Below are positions 36,092 to 45,655 of a stretch of DNA of 64,000 nt, one piece after another. A program made the position numbers and the translations under genes. Numbering within the stretch: the stretch's first letter is position 1; every line of letters begins with the position of its first letter. This DNA comes from Trileptium ribeirensis (lineage: Eukaryota > Nematoda > Enoplea > Enoplida > Thoracostomopsidae), in contig JASANE010020188.1 of assembly GCA_030248225.1 (NCBI GenBank), positions 18,967 through 82,966 of the forward strand, in the 5' to 3' direction. Below the pieces are notes generated by a model. It was not told the DNA's origin. It worked only from the letters and a program-made list of their open reading frames with translations, and did not search any database.

Positions 36092-39000
36092 CTGAAAATA
36101 TAACGTTTCAAGTAAGAAGACACTTTCGATAGAATATAAATTATAGATTTGAGAATTGATAAAATTTAAATTTGGTAGATTTGAGCATGAAAACCAAACG
36201 GCGCGCTGAATTGGCGACAGTTGGGTACAAAGCAACCGTCAGGGGCTTTACAGCAATAGTACATTCGAAATTTATGTATTGCATAGGTTTATAACATTGT
36301 AGTGCTACTGAACACCTACTAGCAGCGTCTTCCATCTGCTAGCTACTAGCTTTGTGCTGCGTCTGCCATCATTAAGTTGCATGCGATAATTCGTAGCATG
36401 CGCAGTCATTTTTTCAAAAATGAAAATCCTCATACCGATACAGGTCACCAACATGCGATAAATCGTAGCATAGTTTCGGCACCGGATACTTCAGCGCTTG
36501 ATTCATTAGCATACTTTCAATGTCTTTAAATGCTTCTTCGAATATATCCAGCATAAGATTGGAGCTTTCGTTGCCACAGTGTGCGTCTATTCGGTCGACA
36601 ATGCAATCCAAGTAATCGATAACAAGCCTAGAAAAATACAGGACTCCGTCAAGCTTTGCTCATTCCAGTGTAGTCATAAAATCTCACGCTATAAAATGAT
36701 TCTACAGCAAATATAGAACATGATATATTTGAAACAACAGAGCCGCCGTTAGTACCCCCTACCCCCCTAGGGGGGCCTCGCGCCTTACAGGGGCCTCATC
36801 TCATGGCCTCTGGGTGAAAAGGTGAAAATGTTGGGAGCCGCAGCACAACCTCAAGCACCTTTCGCAAAGTAAATGTACACGATATACAAAGGTAACCTTA
36901 GAGTTTAGAACCTAATCGTGAGTATGAGTTTAACCGTTCCGTGGTTCCGGTGTTATAGTTAAGAAATGTGATAGGGGCCTCGCAGCCTGCTGGGGGAACT
37001 CGCAGCCTGCTGGGGGGCCTCGCAGCCTGCTGGGGGGCCTCGCAGCCTGCTGGTGGGTCTCGCAGCCTGCTGGTGGGTCTCGCAGCCTGCTGGGGGGCCT
37101 CGCAGCCTGCTGGGGGGCCTCGCAGCCTGCTGGGGGGGCCTCGAACATCCTAGCGGCGGCCCTGTGAAACAACGTCGTTGTATGTCTCCGGAATTTACCG
37201 ACAAAATTTTCACGCGCGTTCTGACTAGTCTACAGCATCGCTGAAATATATGTACCATTGTCAACGTTTTTAAGCCAATAAATACGCGCTAAATGTTTTT
37301 ATACGGAAAGACGATAGGTCAATTTACTATGATGCGAAAGATACTACTCCTAAATGTTTTTAGAAATCAGTAGTTGAAACGGAATAAGATTTCAGTTTTG
37401 CAGTATTTAGCTTGGCATAAAATTTGGTTAAATAACACCGCATCAATGAATTTCAATCAGTCGCTATAAACTGTGATGGGCTACAGGTCGATGTCATTTT
37501 ATTGCTCTACAAGAATCGGACATTTCAAGGTGAAGATATATAATTGAAGTTTGCATAAATGAAATTTTTGCAGAATTGCTCAAATCTTAATATTGCGATA
37601 GACATTTCTTACCCGCAATACCGTTGCGCTACCAATGGTCGTGTTTCGGGTGGAAGTGATTGAACGTTGAGCATATAATCTTGCATGTGTCTCATGTCAC
37701 GAGTTATATTCCAGCATTCACGCCGAAATGTTCGATCGTACTCGGCTAAACACGGGACACTTTGCTTGTAATCTGAAAAAAATGATTTAAAACATTTAAC
37801 AAATGAATTAATGCGGCGTTCACGTTATAATGTCCCCAACGTTTGGAACCTATGTACCCCACACAGTGTCAGACACACTGTTGACAACAGGGTGTCTTAG
37901 ACACCACCATGTTTTTAATAAATTTTTTCAACGGTAGCTAGATACGCGTATTACCACTTGCCGACAGTGTCAAGCACACCGTGTCTTCTGGCAGTTTTAT
38001 TGACACTGTTCGGAATTATTTGAGCAATATTCATATGGGCTAGATACAAATATCGAGAATTTAGGAAAAACTCCACAGGACAGTTGACTAATAAACCGCA
38101 TTTGCCACAGACGGTGTCCGTTATAGTTAATTCGCGCCAAATTGGTAGCTAAGGGTGTGTACGACACTGTCTAGAAAAAATTTAGTAGCTAAGGGTGTGT
38201 CGTACACCCTCGGCATTTGATTTACAGTATGGGTGTCACCCTGACTGTCTATACGGTAGGGTCGGGACTACAGGGGGTCAAAAGTTCCAAACAGCGGGGA
38301 CATTATAACGTGAACGCCGCATAAGACGTTCGTACTACATACATCGTTCGTACTTCTGATCCCATATTAACGCCCATCTTAATGGGTTACGCTGCCAGAA
38401 TCAAGTGCCATACTCTTCCGTCATCATGAACTCTCGATAATACGAAAGTTCATAAAATTTTTGCAGATTGCAAAATTTGTTCATGCATGCTTTCTTATGC
38501 GATTATGTTGTGTTTCAGCTCACTCGGTAGTCTGGTAATAATAACTGGTAACTTGGAATCTATTCTTAGGGCCTATATGTGGCTTATAGCACTCTCCTAT
38601 AGCACTAAGTAAAACCTATATAAATTTCGCCGTCTTTATGATCGAATTCTCCTCAAATTTTCCTAGTATATATTTCGAAAAATTTTCGAATTTAAATATT
38701 ACATTACAGGTGGCGAAAACATCATCTCGAGCGTCACCTAATTGCCGATAAATTTTAAAAGTTCCAAAAATATCTATGCTATGTTTGTGGAGACATACCT
38801 TCAAGCCGCAGTTCGCAAAGGTACTTGAAGCTCCTCAATCGATGAAGGAATAATTCAGCTTCTGCAGATCCACATTTCAGCAAACATTTTTCGTCATCCA
38901 GCCTGGCTCTAAAAATTAATAAATGAAGTGAAGCTAGCGTTAACTACCTAAGATTCCAACTGTTTCAATATTATTTCTGTCTACGTCAAGCACAAATTCA

Positions 39001-41672
39001 AAAAAGTGAGCTTTCTTTGTAGAGGTAAGACTAGCAGAGCTAATAAGATGCAGAGCTACGACTAATCGTTAAGATGCATTAATTTGTATAATATACATTT
39101 TGTTTTATTTTGCAATATCTATGTGCGTCGTTTGGGTCGTTTTTCAAAACAAAAAATTTCAATTTTGGCAACCTTAACTAGTGAAATATTTTTAGTCTTT
39201 AAATCGCTAGAATGGGCATATATTTTATAGCTTCTGGCACTGCTTAATATAGTGAAAACATTAGTGTAGTCTAATATAATATTTAGCCAGTGCAGAATCC
39301 CTCCGTGCGGCCTCGCGGCACGATAACTATGGTGTACGGAGTAGCAAATAAACACATAGTTACTTGGCAAATTCCGGAGCTTGTGACGAATCACCAACTC
39401 GTTAGAAGTGAAAACATTACATATTATCGTGTGCGCGTCTCACGAATAATGTAGTTTAGAAAAGACTGTCATCGTCTCTTGATTTTTCTTTTCAGAAGCT
39501 GTTCTTTATCCAAAGCCAAGGTTGTAAATGAATTCCTTTTACAAACTGGATAGAAAACTGCGCTTCTATGCCGTATAAAGGATGTGATTATGCATTTAAC
39601 GCTTGCTATAATCGCCTCTAGTATGGTTTAACCATACTGGAAATTCACTCATTTCTATAGTATGGTTTAATCATACTGGCAATTCACTCATTTCTATAGT
39701 ATGGTTTAATCATACCGGAAATTCACTCATTTCTTTTTTATAGATCAATGTAAAAAGCACATTATAGCCCACTTCAGGATTGTAATTTTACACAGCCTAT
39801 CACAAACCAACGTACTGACATAAGGCGTCCAACACCGTCACCGACTGATTTGACAGCTCAAATGTTCGAGACAACGCATTCACCGAATCGGAACCGCGAT
39901 GTTGCAACGGATCAAATTCGGTTTCGTTGCCGACAATAGATTTCCAAGTGACAACGAATTGTTGATGGCATTTGATCGGACAGATTGCACGTCGTAATGC
40001 TTCCTCTAGGACTTTGGGGTCCGTTGCATACGTCGGCATTACTGACTTTGGTGACCGAGTTGTTAGTACAAATGGTTTTCCATGATTATTCGCATCTAAA
40101 GCACTATCGATTTGCATCGAAGTATGGACTGCAGGCACTGCCTCACCTGGACGCTTTTGGCATTCGCAATGTCGAAAAATGAAGATTGAGGTAAATGTTG
40201 CGAGGATAGCTGAAATGCAAGAATAAAATTTTTGATGCAAGCAATGATTTTAATCTCAAAGTCGCTCTTCCCATTAAGTCTTCCATTCACTATCTCATTC
40301 ATGTCAACATTTCTCACCTGATATTCAGTAGTAAATTCTGATAATCTTCCAATCCAATAAAACTTTTAAGTGTGTAGTTATCTGTGAAACAAAAATTCAG
40401 AAAATCCTGCAATTAATGACGATTATGAAAGTTGTCCTTGACAGTAACCAGCATCATAACCATACAAAACAACTGTCATTTTAACACAACCGTCCAACGG
40501 CACCATATAGCTCGCAAGGAAATACAATTCTCATAAAAGAAAATTTGCCCAATCTACCTCTAATGGTTGCACCTTATATAGTTAAAAAACAATTTAGTGG
40601 GTCCAGGAACGGGAGTTCTCGACTTATGCTTCATCTTAATATATGGCTCATAGACTAAACTTAGGGTTTAGCATATCGCGAATGAACGGAACAGTGCCCA
40701 TTTCACTTCTGCTTCTAAAAGTTAGTCAGTAAATACCAGCCTAACTAGAAAAACCAAGATAAGTATAATTTTTATTCTTGACATACATATAGATTCATAG
40801 AAAAGCAAATGAATTGTTTTTGAAATGCTATTCGTCATTGTGAGACATAAAATCGTACAAATTTAAAGGCTTCTAGATCACTCCAATCTTTACAAGCATA
40901 TGATATACCATGTGTAAGCTGTTTATTGCGTCAGAGCTTCCACAGTGACGATCGATAAACAGGGCTTCGAATAGTCGGTAAAAATCCCATTTTTAAGAAA
41001 AAATCTTTTGGCTTCCCAAGGGGGAAAATCTAAAAAAAATTTAAAAATTCAATTTTTTGATCGAAATGATCAGGGGAGGTCTCGGGGATCACAAAAATAC
41101 CAAATTTCCAAAATCTGACCATTTTTGAGAAAATGCGGGCTGGGGGGATTTTGGAAAAGAACCGTTTGATGCAAAAATAACAATTTGATACTAGACGGTA
41201 CAAAATCACTGCATGTTGGCTATAGGAATTATATATACATCAAAAATAAAGTACTGTAGCATAATTTCTTGCTATACAGCAGTAAATGTAGCATGCGGCC
41301 GGCCGAGTGACAGCCCATAACTGCTGTTGGAAGAAAATTGATAATGGCCGTCTGACGGCTTTCAGTGACTGTTGCCTAGGCTCAACAGTTACCTGGTGTT
41401 TCTGTCGGCAAACAAAAGATCGCAAGACATATGATTTGCGCTTGAAACCGTGTATGCTAACAAAGCACACTCCGTAGGAAATCGTTAATACATCTTCAGG
41501 AGCAGAGCCAATATTTAGATTTCCTTCTGATCATCGTTGATATTATTAATCTCGCTAACAAAACTTACCTCTGAATGAGATCATGATTTGTTGACTTGAA
41601 ATTTAAAATCGATGAAAACCCAAAAGCCAAACACACTAAACGATAACAAAACTTACCTCTGAATGAGATCAT
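35818..41672 (-). CDS. CPG4-like Cys-rich secreted, probably GPI-anchored protein (381 aa, 6 exons)
   Basis: Spliced minus-strand exons: 41672-41657 (or the identical copy 41584-41569), 40209-39816, 38908-38799, 37772-37613, 36627-36436, 36091-35818. All introns are GT-AG and all phases close, giving 381 residues. The joined N-terminus is MISFRAILATFTSIFIFRHC, a clear signal peptide made only by splicing the tiny first exon to exon 2. Residues about 77-290 hold paired cysteines (AICPIKC; EKCLLKCGSAEAELFLHRL; SVPCLAEYDRTFRREC; LDCIVDRIDAHC). I read this as the nematode chondroitin proteoglycan 4-type domain. Exon 6 is a Ser/Asn/Glu-rich, low-complexity stalk (292-364) ending in a hydrophobic tail (MIIVFVATIMVILNLM), which fits a GPI signal. 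NSTAG, NETE, NQS and NIT are possible N-glycosylation sites. C. elegans CPG proteins act in the eggshell or extracellular matrix, but a role here is only inferred. The family call rests on Cys spacing; the exon structure is firm. Confidence 0.8.
36436..36627 (-). CDS. CPG4-like gene, exon 5
   Basis: Acceptor ATTTTTCTAG, donor ATCG/GTATGAGG. Encodes residues 227-291 with the Cys pair LDCIVDRIDAHC and the last Cys at KLCYDL. Read through the donor, it would stop at 36414 instead, giving a shorter form without the tail. Confidence 0.8.
36738..37164. mobile_element. hAT-like MITE carrying a minisatellite, in intron 4
   Basis: The 427-bp element lies between perfect 8-bp direct repeats TGAAACAA (36730-36737 and 37165-37172). 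Its inverted ends are CAGAGCCGCCGTTAG and CTAGCGGCGGCCCTG (two mismatches in 15). The 8-bp target duplication and CAG..CTG ends fit the hAT superfamily. The interior contains the tandem 20-bp array and G/C-rich flanks, with no transposase. Confidence 0.85.
36981..37140. repeat. 20-bp minisatellite, 8 copies
   Basis: Eight head-to-tail units of CGCAGCCTGCTGGGGGGCCT, with variants ending GAACT, TGGGTCT and one extra-G unit. The array sits inside the hAT-like MITE in intron 4 of the CPG4-like gene. It creates long stop-free frames on both strands that are not genes. Confidence 0.95.
37613..37772 (-). CDS. CPG4-like gene, exon 4
   Basis: Acceptor TTTTTTTCAG, donor GCGG/GTAAGA. Encodes residues 174-227 with VPCLAEYDRTFRRECWNITR. 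Confidence 0.85.
37812..38322. mobile_element. Harbinger-like MITE, copy 2 (full length, inverted)
   Basis: The 511-bp element has the same 26-bp inverted ends as copy 1, flanked by TAA on both sides (37809-37811 and 38323-38325). It lies in intron 3 of the CPG4-like gene. By eye it differs from copy 1 at only a few positions, which indicates recent amplification. Confidence 0.85.
38799..38908 (-). CDS. CPG4-like gene, exon 3
   Basis: Acceptor ATTTTTAG, donor GAAG/GTATGT. Encodes residues 137-174 including KCLLKCGSAEAELFLHRL. The phase matches both neighbours. Confidence 0.85.
39617..39736. repeat. 39-bp tandem repeat, 3 copies, in intron 2
   Basis: Three units with GTATGGTTTAATCATACTGG at 39621, 39660 and 39699, each followed by AATTCACTCATTTC. 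Each unit contains an interrupted palindrome (AGTATGGTTTAA/CCATACT). Confidence 0.9.
39816..40209 (-). CDS. CPG4-like gene, exon 2
   Basis: The acceptor TTCTTGCATTTCAG precedes residues 6-137: most of the signal peptide, a variable linker and the first Cys pair (C82, C86). The donor is CA/GTACGT. Confidence 0.85.
40318..40381 (-). other. Cryptic 64-nt exon in intron 1 of the CPG4-like gene
   Basis: It is bounded by a strong acceptor (TTTTTGTTTCACAG) and a consensus donor (ATCAG/GTGAGA). After the start exon it stays open and reads DNYTLKSFIGLEDYQNLLLNI. Its length is not a multiple of three, so inclusion throws exon 2 out of frame and gives an early TGA. It may be a regulated poison exon, a relic or a decoy. 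Confidence 0.4.
41569..41584 (-). CDS. CPG4-like gene, exon 1 (proximal duplicate copy)
   Basis: Carries the same ATG, codons and GTAAGT donor as 41657-41672, in the second unit of the 88-bp tandem duplication. Either copy gives the same protein. Confidence 0.6.
41657..41672 (-). CDS. CPG4-like gene, exon 1 (distal copy)
   Basis: A 16-nt coding part, MISFR plus one base, is followed by the donor GTAAGT. It is the upstream of two identical start exons 88 bp apart. Joined to exon 2 it yields Ala as residue 6. Confidence 0.6.
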
Positions 41673-42540
41673 GATTTGTTGCCTTGAAATTTGAAATCGA
41701 TGAAAACCCAAAAGCCAAACACACTAAACGACAGGAAAGTATTTTTCTATATACAATAAAATGAGCAATACTTTCTGTCGGAGATATAGTCGAAATGATT
41801 TGATGTAAAGATAGTGTTACTTCAGTTTGCGAACTTTCGTACAGACATGTTAGCTGGCTAGTAAAACTATGCAAATTAGATAAACATTTTAGCTCAAATC
41901 AAATTCAAGGTAAATTGTATGGCGAAGACAAAACAATTATGTGAGTAATTGGCGGTTCAGAGTAAATTATATTGTCTACACATACATAAACTCGTAACTA
42001 CAATTAAAAGGCATGCTCAATAAAACGTATTTCTATTTTTTGAAAAATATTAGCATTGCACATCATAGCCTAGACTTGAGACGGGAGAAAATTTTTAGTC
42101 GCGGGTAAAACATTTAGAACACGGCCCGCTAAAATGTATATTCTCATCCAGCTTCCTTGTTCGACCAAAAAACGGGCGGACCGGTCAGATTGAAATCCAT
42201 GTCTGCAGGGCCGTCAGTAAGCCGCATTTTTTAGTTTGACGTCCAACGCGAAAGCCACTTGTTACAGTGTTAGATTTGCTATCAAAGACTATAACCATAA
42301 TATCAGTCAAATAAAATTAAATTTTGTTGCAGGTAGTTCAGCCTTTCAAAAACTGTAATCAATAAGATTTATATGTATATTGTAAGAAATATTCACAGAA
42401 CAAGAACAGCACGAAATTCGTTAGCTGGGCATTAACGCGTAACCGTGATGTTCTTTTTGCTAACCTATTCGACAGAACATTTTAAACGAAAAATGCCAAA
42501 TTGTTGCACAACCCAGTTCAACCTCGTGCTATCGCACTCG

Positions 42541-42644
42541 TCTGAACTAGTCACAACCGTGCGTACAAATCTTTGAACGCACTGCTGCCTAGTCTGAACT
42601 AGTCACAACCGTGCGTACAAATCTTTGAACGCACTGCTGCCTAT
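42541..42644. repeat. 52-bp tandem duplication
   Basis: Two nearly identical units start TCTGAACTAGTCACAACCGT at 42541 and 42593. Confidence 0.9.
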
Positions 42645-42685
42645 GCTACAATTATCACATATATTGTAAAAGATACGTGCTGCCA

Positions 42686-43020
42686 CTCCGAGGTTTCAGA
42701 GACTGTAGGGGGCAGGTCGTCTCAGGAAGGAGCCAGTGGTTGAGGCCCTCAGGGCGTGAGATCGTCAGGGGATAAAAAGTAAAAGGCCTCCTGCATTTGC
42801 ATGAAAGACCGTTGCACACTAATTTGAGCCAATTTCACCACAATTTTTGTAAAAAATTTTTTTATTTTTGCAAAAATATTTCGGGTGCCTTCCGGCGCAG
42901 TGGTGGAGGTGGGCGGTTGAGGAGCCTTAAGATCAGGGGTAGGGTGGTACCCTCAGGATAACAGACCAGGGCCTGCGGGGGTGAGTCCGAGACATCAGGG
43001 GTTTAGCCCAGTGAATCCCT
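42686..43020 (+). repeat. GC-rich interspersed repeat, copy C
   Basis: Begins CTCCGAGGTTTCAG. The blocks GGGGGCAGGTCGTCTCAGG, TTGAGCCAATTTCACC and GGTGGGCGGTTGAGG follow in family order, then GGTACCCTCAGG. It is longer at the right end than the other copies (ACCAGGGCCTGCGGGG, also found in the copy near 56770). Confidence 0.6.
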
Positions 43021-43253
43021 GCCTAAGAATGTATGATTATACAAGTACAGGCATCGCATAATTTTCCACTCCGGTTGCTTGTGACGAAGGTCGACCAGGA
43101 CTTAGCTGTTGTGGCAACGTCTGGGTCCAGATGCTTGGAGTCGGTGTGGAACTGCCCGTTGGCGGAAAAAATAAAATGAACATCACCACAAGGAAAATCG
43201 CACAGTCTGCGCTATTATTCCCTTTACAACCAAATGTTGATTTGATAATATAA

Positions 43254-43617
43254 TGCGCCGTTCATGTTGTAATGTTCCCGCTGTTTGGAACTTTTGTCCC
43301 TATGTAGTCGCGACCATAAAGTATAGACAGTCAGGGTGACACCCATACTGTAAATCAATTTCCGAGAGTGTACGACATACCCCTAGCTACTACATTTTTT
43401 CTTTACACTGTTGTACACGTTGATGAAATAATGCCGTACACTGTCAATAACACGGCAAGAAGACACGGTGTGCTTGACACTGTTCATTCTCCTAGGTTTA
43501 TAAAAAATTTATAAAAAAACTGAAGTGTCTAAGACACCTTGTTGTGGACAGTGTGCCTCACACTGTGTGATGTACATAGGTTCCAAACGTTGGAGATATT
43601 ACAACGTGAACGCCGCA
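43254..43617. mobile_element. Harbinger-like MITE, copy 3 (internally deleted)
   Basis: Ends match the other two copies with several substitutions (left TGCGCCGTTCATGTTGTAAT), with TAA on both sides (43251-43253 and 43618-43620). It is about 147 bp shorter through loss of the middle, and it is clearly older. Confidence 0.8.
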
Positions 43618-43623
43618 TAATTT

Positions 43624-43893
43624 ATGTTTATTTTATCAATTTTTTGTTTTTTCGACAGACACAGAAATTTTCTCATAATTACAGTAATATATAATTGGGT
43701 GTATTGTGTTGAAACGGCTGCGTATACAGTGGACGGTGTAAAAGACCCAAGTTTAACAGAATATATTAGTGATCCGAAAATATGTATTCAAAAAAAAGAA
43801 ACACGCAAGTTTTTTGAAAAAAAATTCAACCAAATAGTTGCAATCATTCTCAAGCTGACACATGGTCAATGTGACTTTAGGTGGCCCAATTGA
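43624..43893 (+). CDS. Possible small secreted or signal-anchored protein, terminal exon
   Basis: An open frame of 89 codons with a hydrophobic start (NFLIITVIYNWVYCVETAA) is followed by a hydrophilic, Lys-rich part with two cysteines (PKICIQKKE; GQCDFRWPN) and a TGA. It can begin at the ATG near 43624 or, more likely, at a splice acceptor (GTTTTTTCGACAG) ending at about 43661. AATAAA occurs about 30 bp after the stop. No homologous family is recognised and no upstream exon was found, so chance is not excluded. Confidence 0.25.
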   Translation: MFILSIFCFFDRHRNFLIITVIYNWVYCVETAAYTVDGVKDPSLTEYISDPKICIQKKETRKFFEKKFNQIVAIILKLTHGQCDFRWPN

Positions 43894-44659
43894 TCCAAAA
43901 AATCATAGTAAATTTCTGTTTTTTAATAAAAATTGATTATATTTTTTAGTATTCAGTATATCTATTGAGTCGGTTTGAGGGATGTTTTATTATGCTATCA
44001 CTAATTTATTAAACCATAATAAACCTCAATTATTGTCAGAAAATGAGAACTTATTCGACTTTTAGTTATTTTAAAAGCTAAAATGTTTAAAGCTTTGACG
44101 TTTATTTAGCTTTTTCTATTCATTTTTTCTTTTACTGCTTTTTTCGCTTTTCTCTTTTTCATATTGAAATTGTTTCAAAGGTTTTTTCGTTTTTTTTCGC
44201 CAGGAGGAAAATTTGACAGGTATTTTATGCGGCTAAATAGCGAAGCCATTGCATGACAGCAAGTACTAATGTCGCTGGGCTGCCGGCTTAGTCTTCTGTT
44301 CACAGAGCATCCAATTTGATCCAATCACATCCGGTCTGACCTGACCTGACTCGCATAAGTGTTGTGTATAGAGTATTCACATTACATTCATTCCGCTGTG
44401 ATAGGTACAGATAATACGCGTATACACACAAAGCGCAGAATTTTATCGCATTATTTAGGATTGTATGCAATTATGAGCACAAATCAGATTGGATCAGCTC
44501 GAAAGCAATTTGAACACTGCCTTTGATATCTATGATATGATAGTTCTAGAAAAAGTTAGGTTATATTTAAAACAGCATAAAAATGGTAAAAGTCTACAGC
44601 ATCATGGTAACACCTGAAACGAATTACCCAGATATCGCAAACCTTAAAAAAGTTGGCTG
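43894..44659. other. Gene-free interval
   Basis: T-rich and AT-rich sequence with no supportable exon or element. Confidence 0.4.
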
Positions 44660-44965
44660 AGAACTAACTATGTTGCCATGAAATGTTGCTGCGCACATTT
44701 CTGTCCTTCGCACGGTTGCCCGCGTCCACCAAATTACATACTGAATCGAACTGCCTTGTCTGCGGTTTATGTGCGTTGTAGTATACACAAAAACACTATT
44801 ACCAATAAAGTTTTCCCGCGAGAAGCGACTCCATGTAGTGAAATTACAAATCTTTGGTCGAATACATAAGGGGAAAATCTTTGTTCGCATGCACTCATCG
44901 CCTTTGCGATCCCGAACTGACATGACAAAAGAACAATCCAAGTGTACGCACCTAAACTAGACTCA
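44660..44965. mobile_element. MITE family 2, truncated inverted copy
   Basis: The right end GTACGCACCTAAACTAGACTCA matches the terminus of the 6484-6957 element with two changes. Internal phrases (ACATAAGG.GAAAATC; AACTGACATGACAAAA; CACTATTACCAATAAAG) align with that element read in reverse. The left terminus was not found, so the element is truncated or too diverged. Confidence 0.65.
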
Positions 44966-45497
44966 TGCATAATTTCGAGCTTCCGGTTATTATGAAAGAT
45001 TATTTCTGTTGCTACTGACTCGTTCTATATTCAAGAAAACTTGGACAAAAATCATATCCAACAGCTGCTCGGAGTCAAGGGATGGCTAATTGTTTGTTAT
45101 TAGGTTGCTTTTCTAACCAGCTTCAGTAGTGTTTATAAAGACTTTTTAGCTAAACTAAATTGAAAACTGAATTGTGGTTGTTGTTATGCGGCTCAGCAAC
45201 AAGGTATCGGCAGCAACAAGTGATTGGGCCGCCTCACTTGGTTTGATGTACAGTTTGATTATAATCATATTGTTGCTAAAAATGCCTTTGTTCTACTGTG
45301 AAAAACTTAAAAATTAGCCAAATTTCGGATACTGCGTCTGATCATTCTGAACATTATCAAAGCTTGACACCAAACGTTACGATCAGGTTCCTCGGACCTT
45401 ACCCTTAGCGAAACTTTTACTGACCCACTGAGTACCACGAATACAAAACAGTAATAAACTCCATTCGAGAAGCATATATCATACATGCTTAAAATTT

Positions 45498-45655
45498 CAG
45501 GTCGGAGGGGGACGACCTTCAGTCTTCGATGGAGGGGGCTAGCGGTTGCTTCGACACCGGGAGAGTCCTGGGGTAGGGTCTTTGGATGCCGTGTTGAGGT
45601 AGACCTACCTCAGAAGGCGTCCAATACCTCCGGGTGTAACCCCTCCCCCTATGTG
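45498..45655 (+). repeat. GC-rich block, possible member of the GC-rich repeat family
   Basis: GGTCGGAGGGGGACGACC, GGTAGGGTCTTTGG and CTACCTCAGAAGG lie in an otherwise AT-rich region. The core CCAATTTTTGCC phrase is absent, so family membership is tentative. Confidence 0.3.

Larger units (their letters stand above)
41555..41730. repeat. 88-bp tandem duplication containing the start exon
   Basis: Two adjacent copies differ at few positions (TTGACTTGAAATTTAAAATC versus TTGCCTTGAAATTTGAAATC). Each contains the ATG, the five first codons and the splice donor of the CPG4-like gene. Confidence 0.9.

Noticed and set aside
36930..37264. Arg/Pro/Gly-rich open frames on both strands over the minisatellite
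   Set aside because: The 20-bp unit simply lacks stops in these frames. The array lies within a MITE in an intron, so these are not proteins.
40096..40317. 73-codon minus-strand frame overlapping exon 2 of the CPG4-like gene
   Set aside because: It starts inside intron 1 at a GTG that is the donor of the cryptic 64-nt exon, and it shadows the real exon in another frame.
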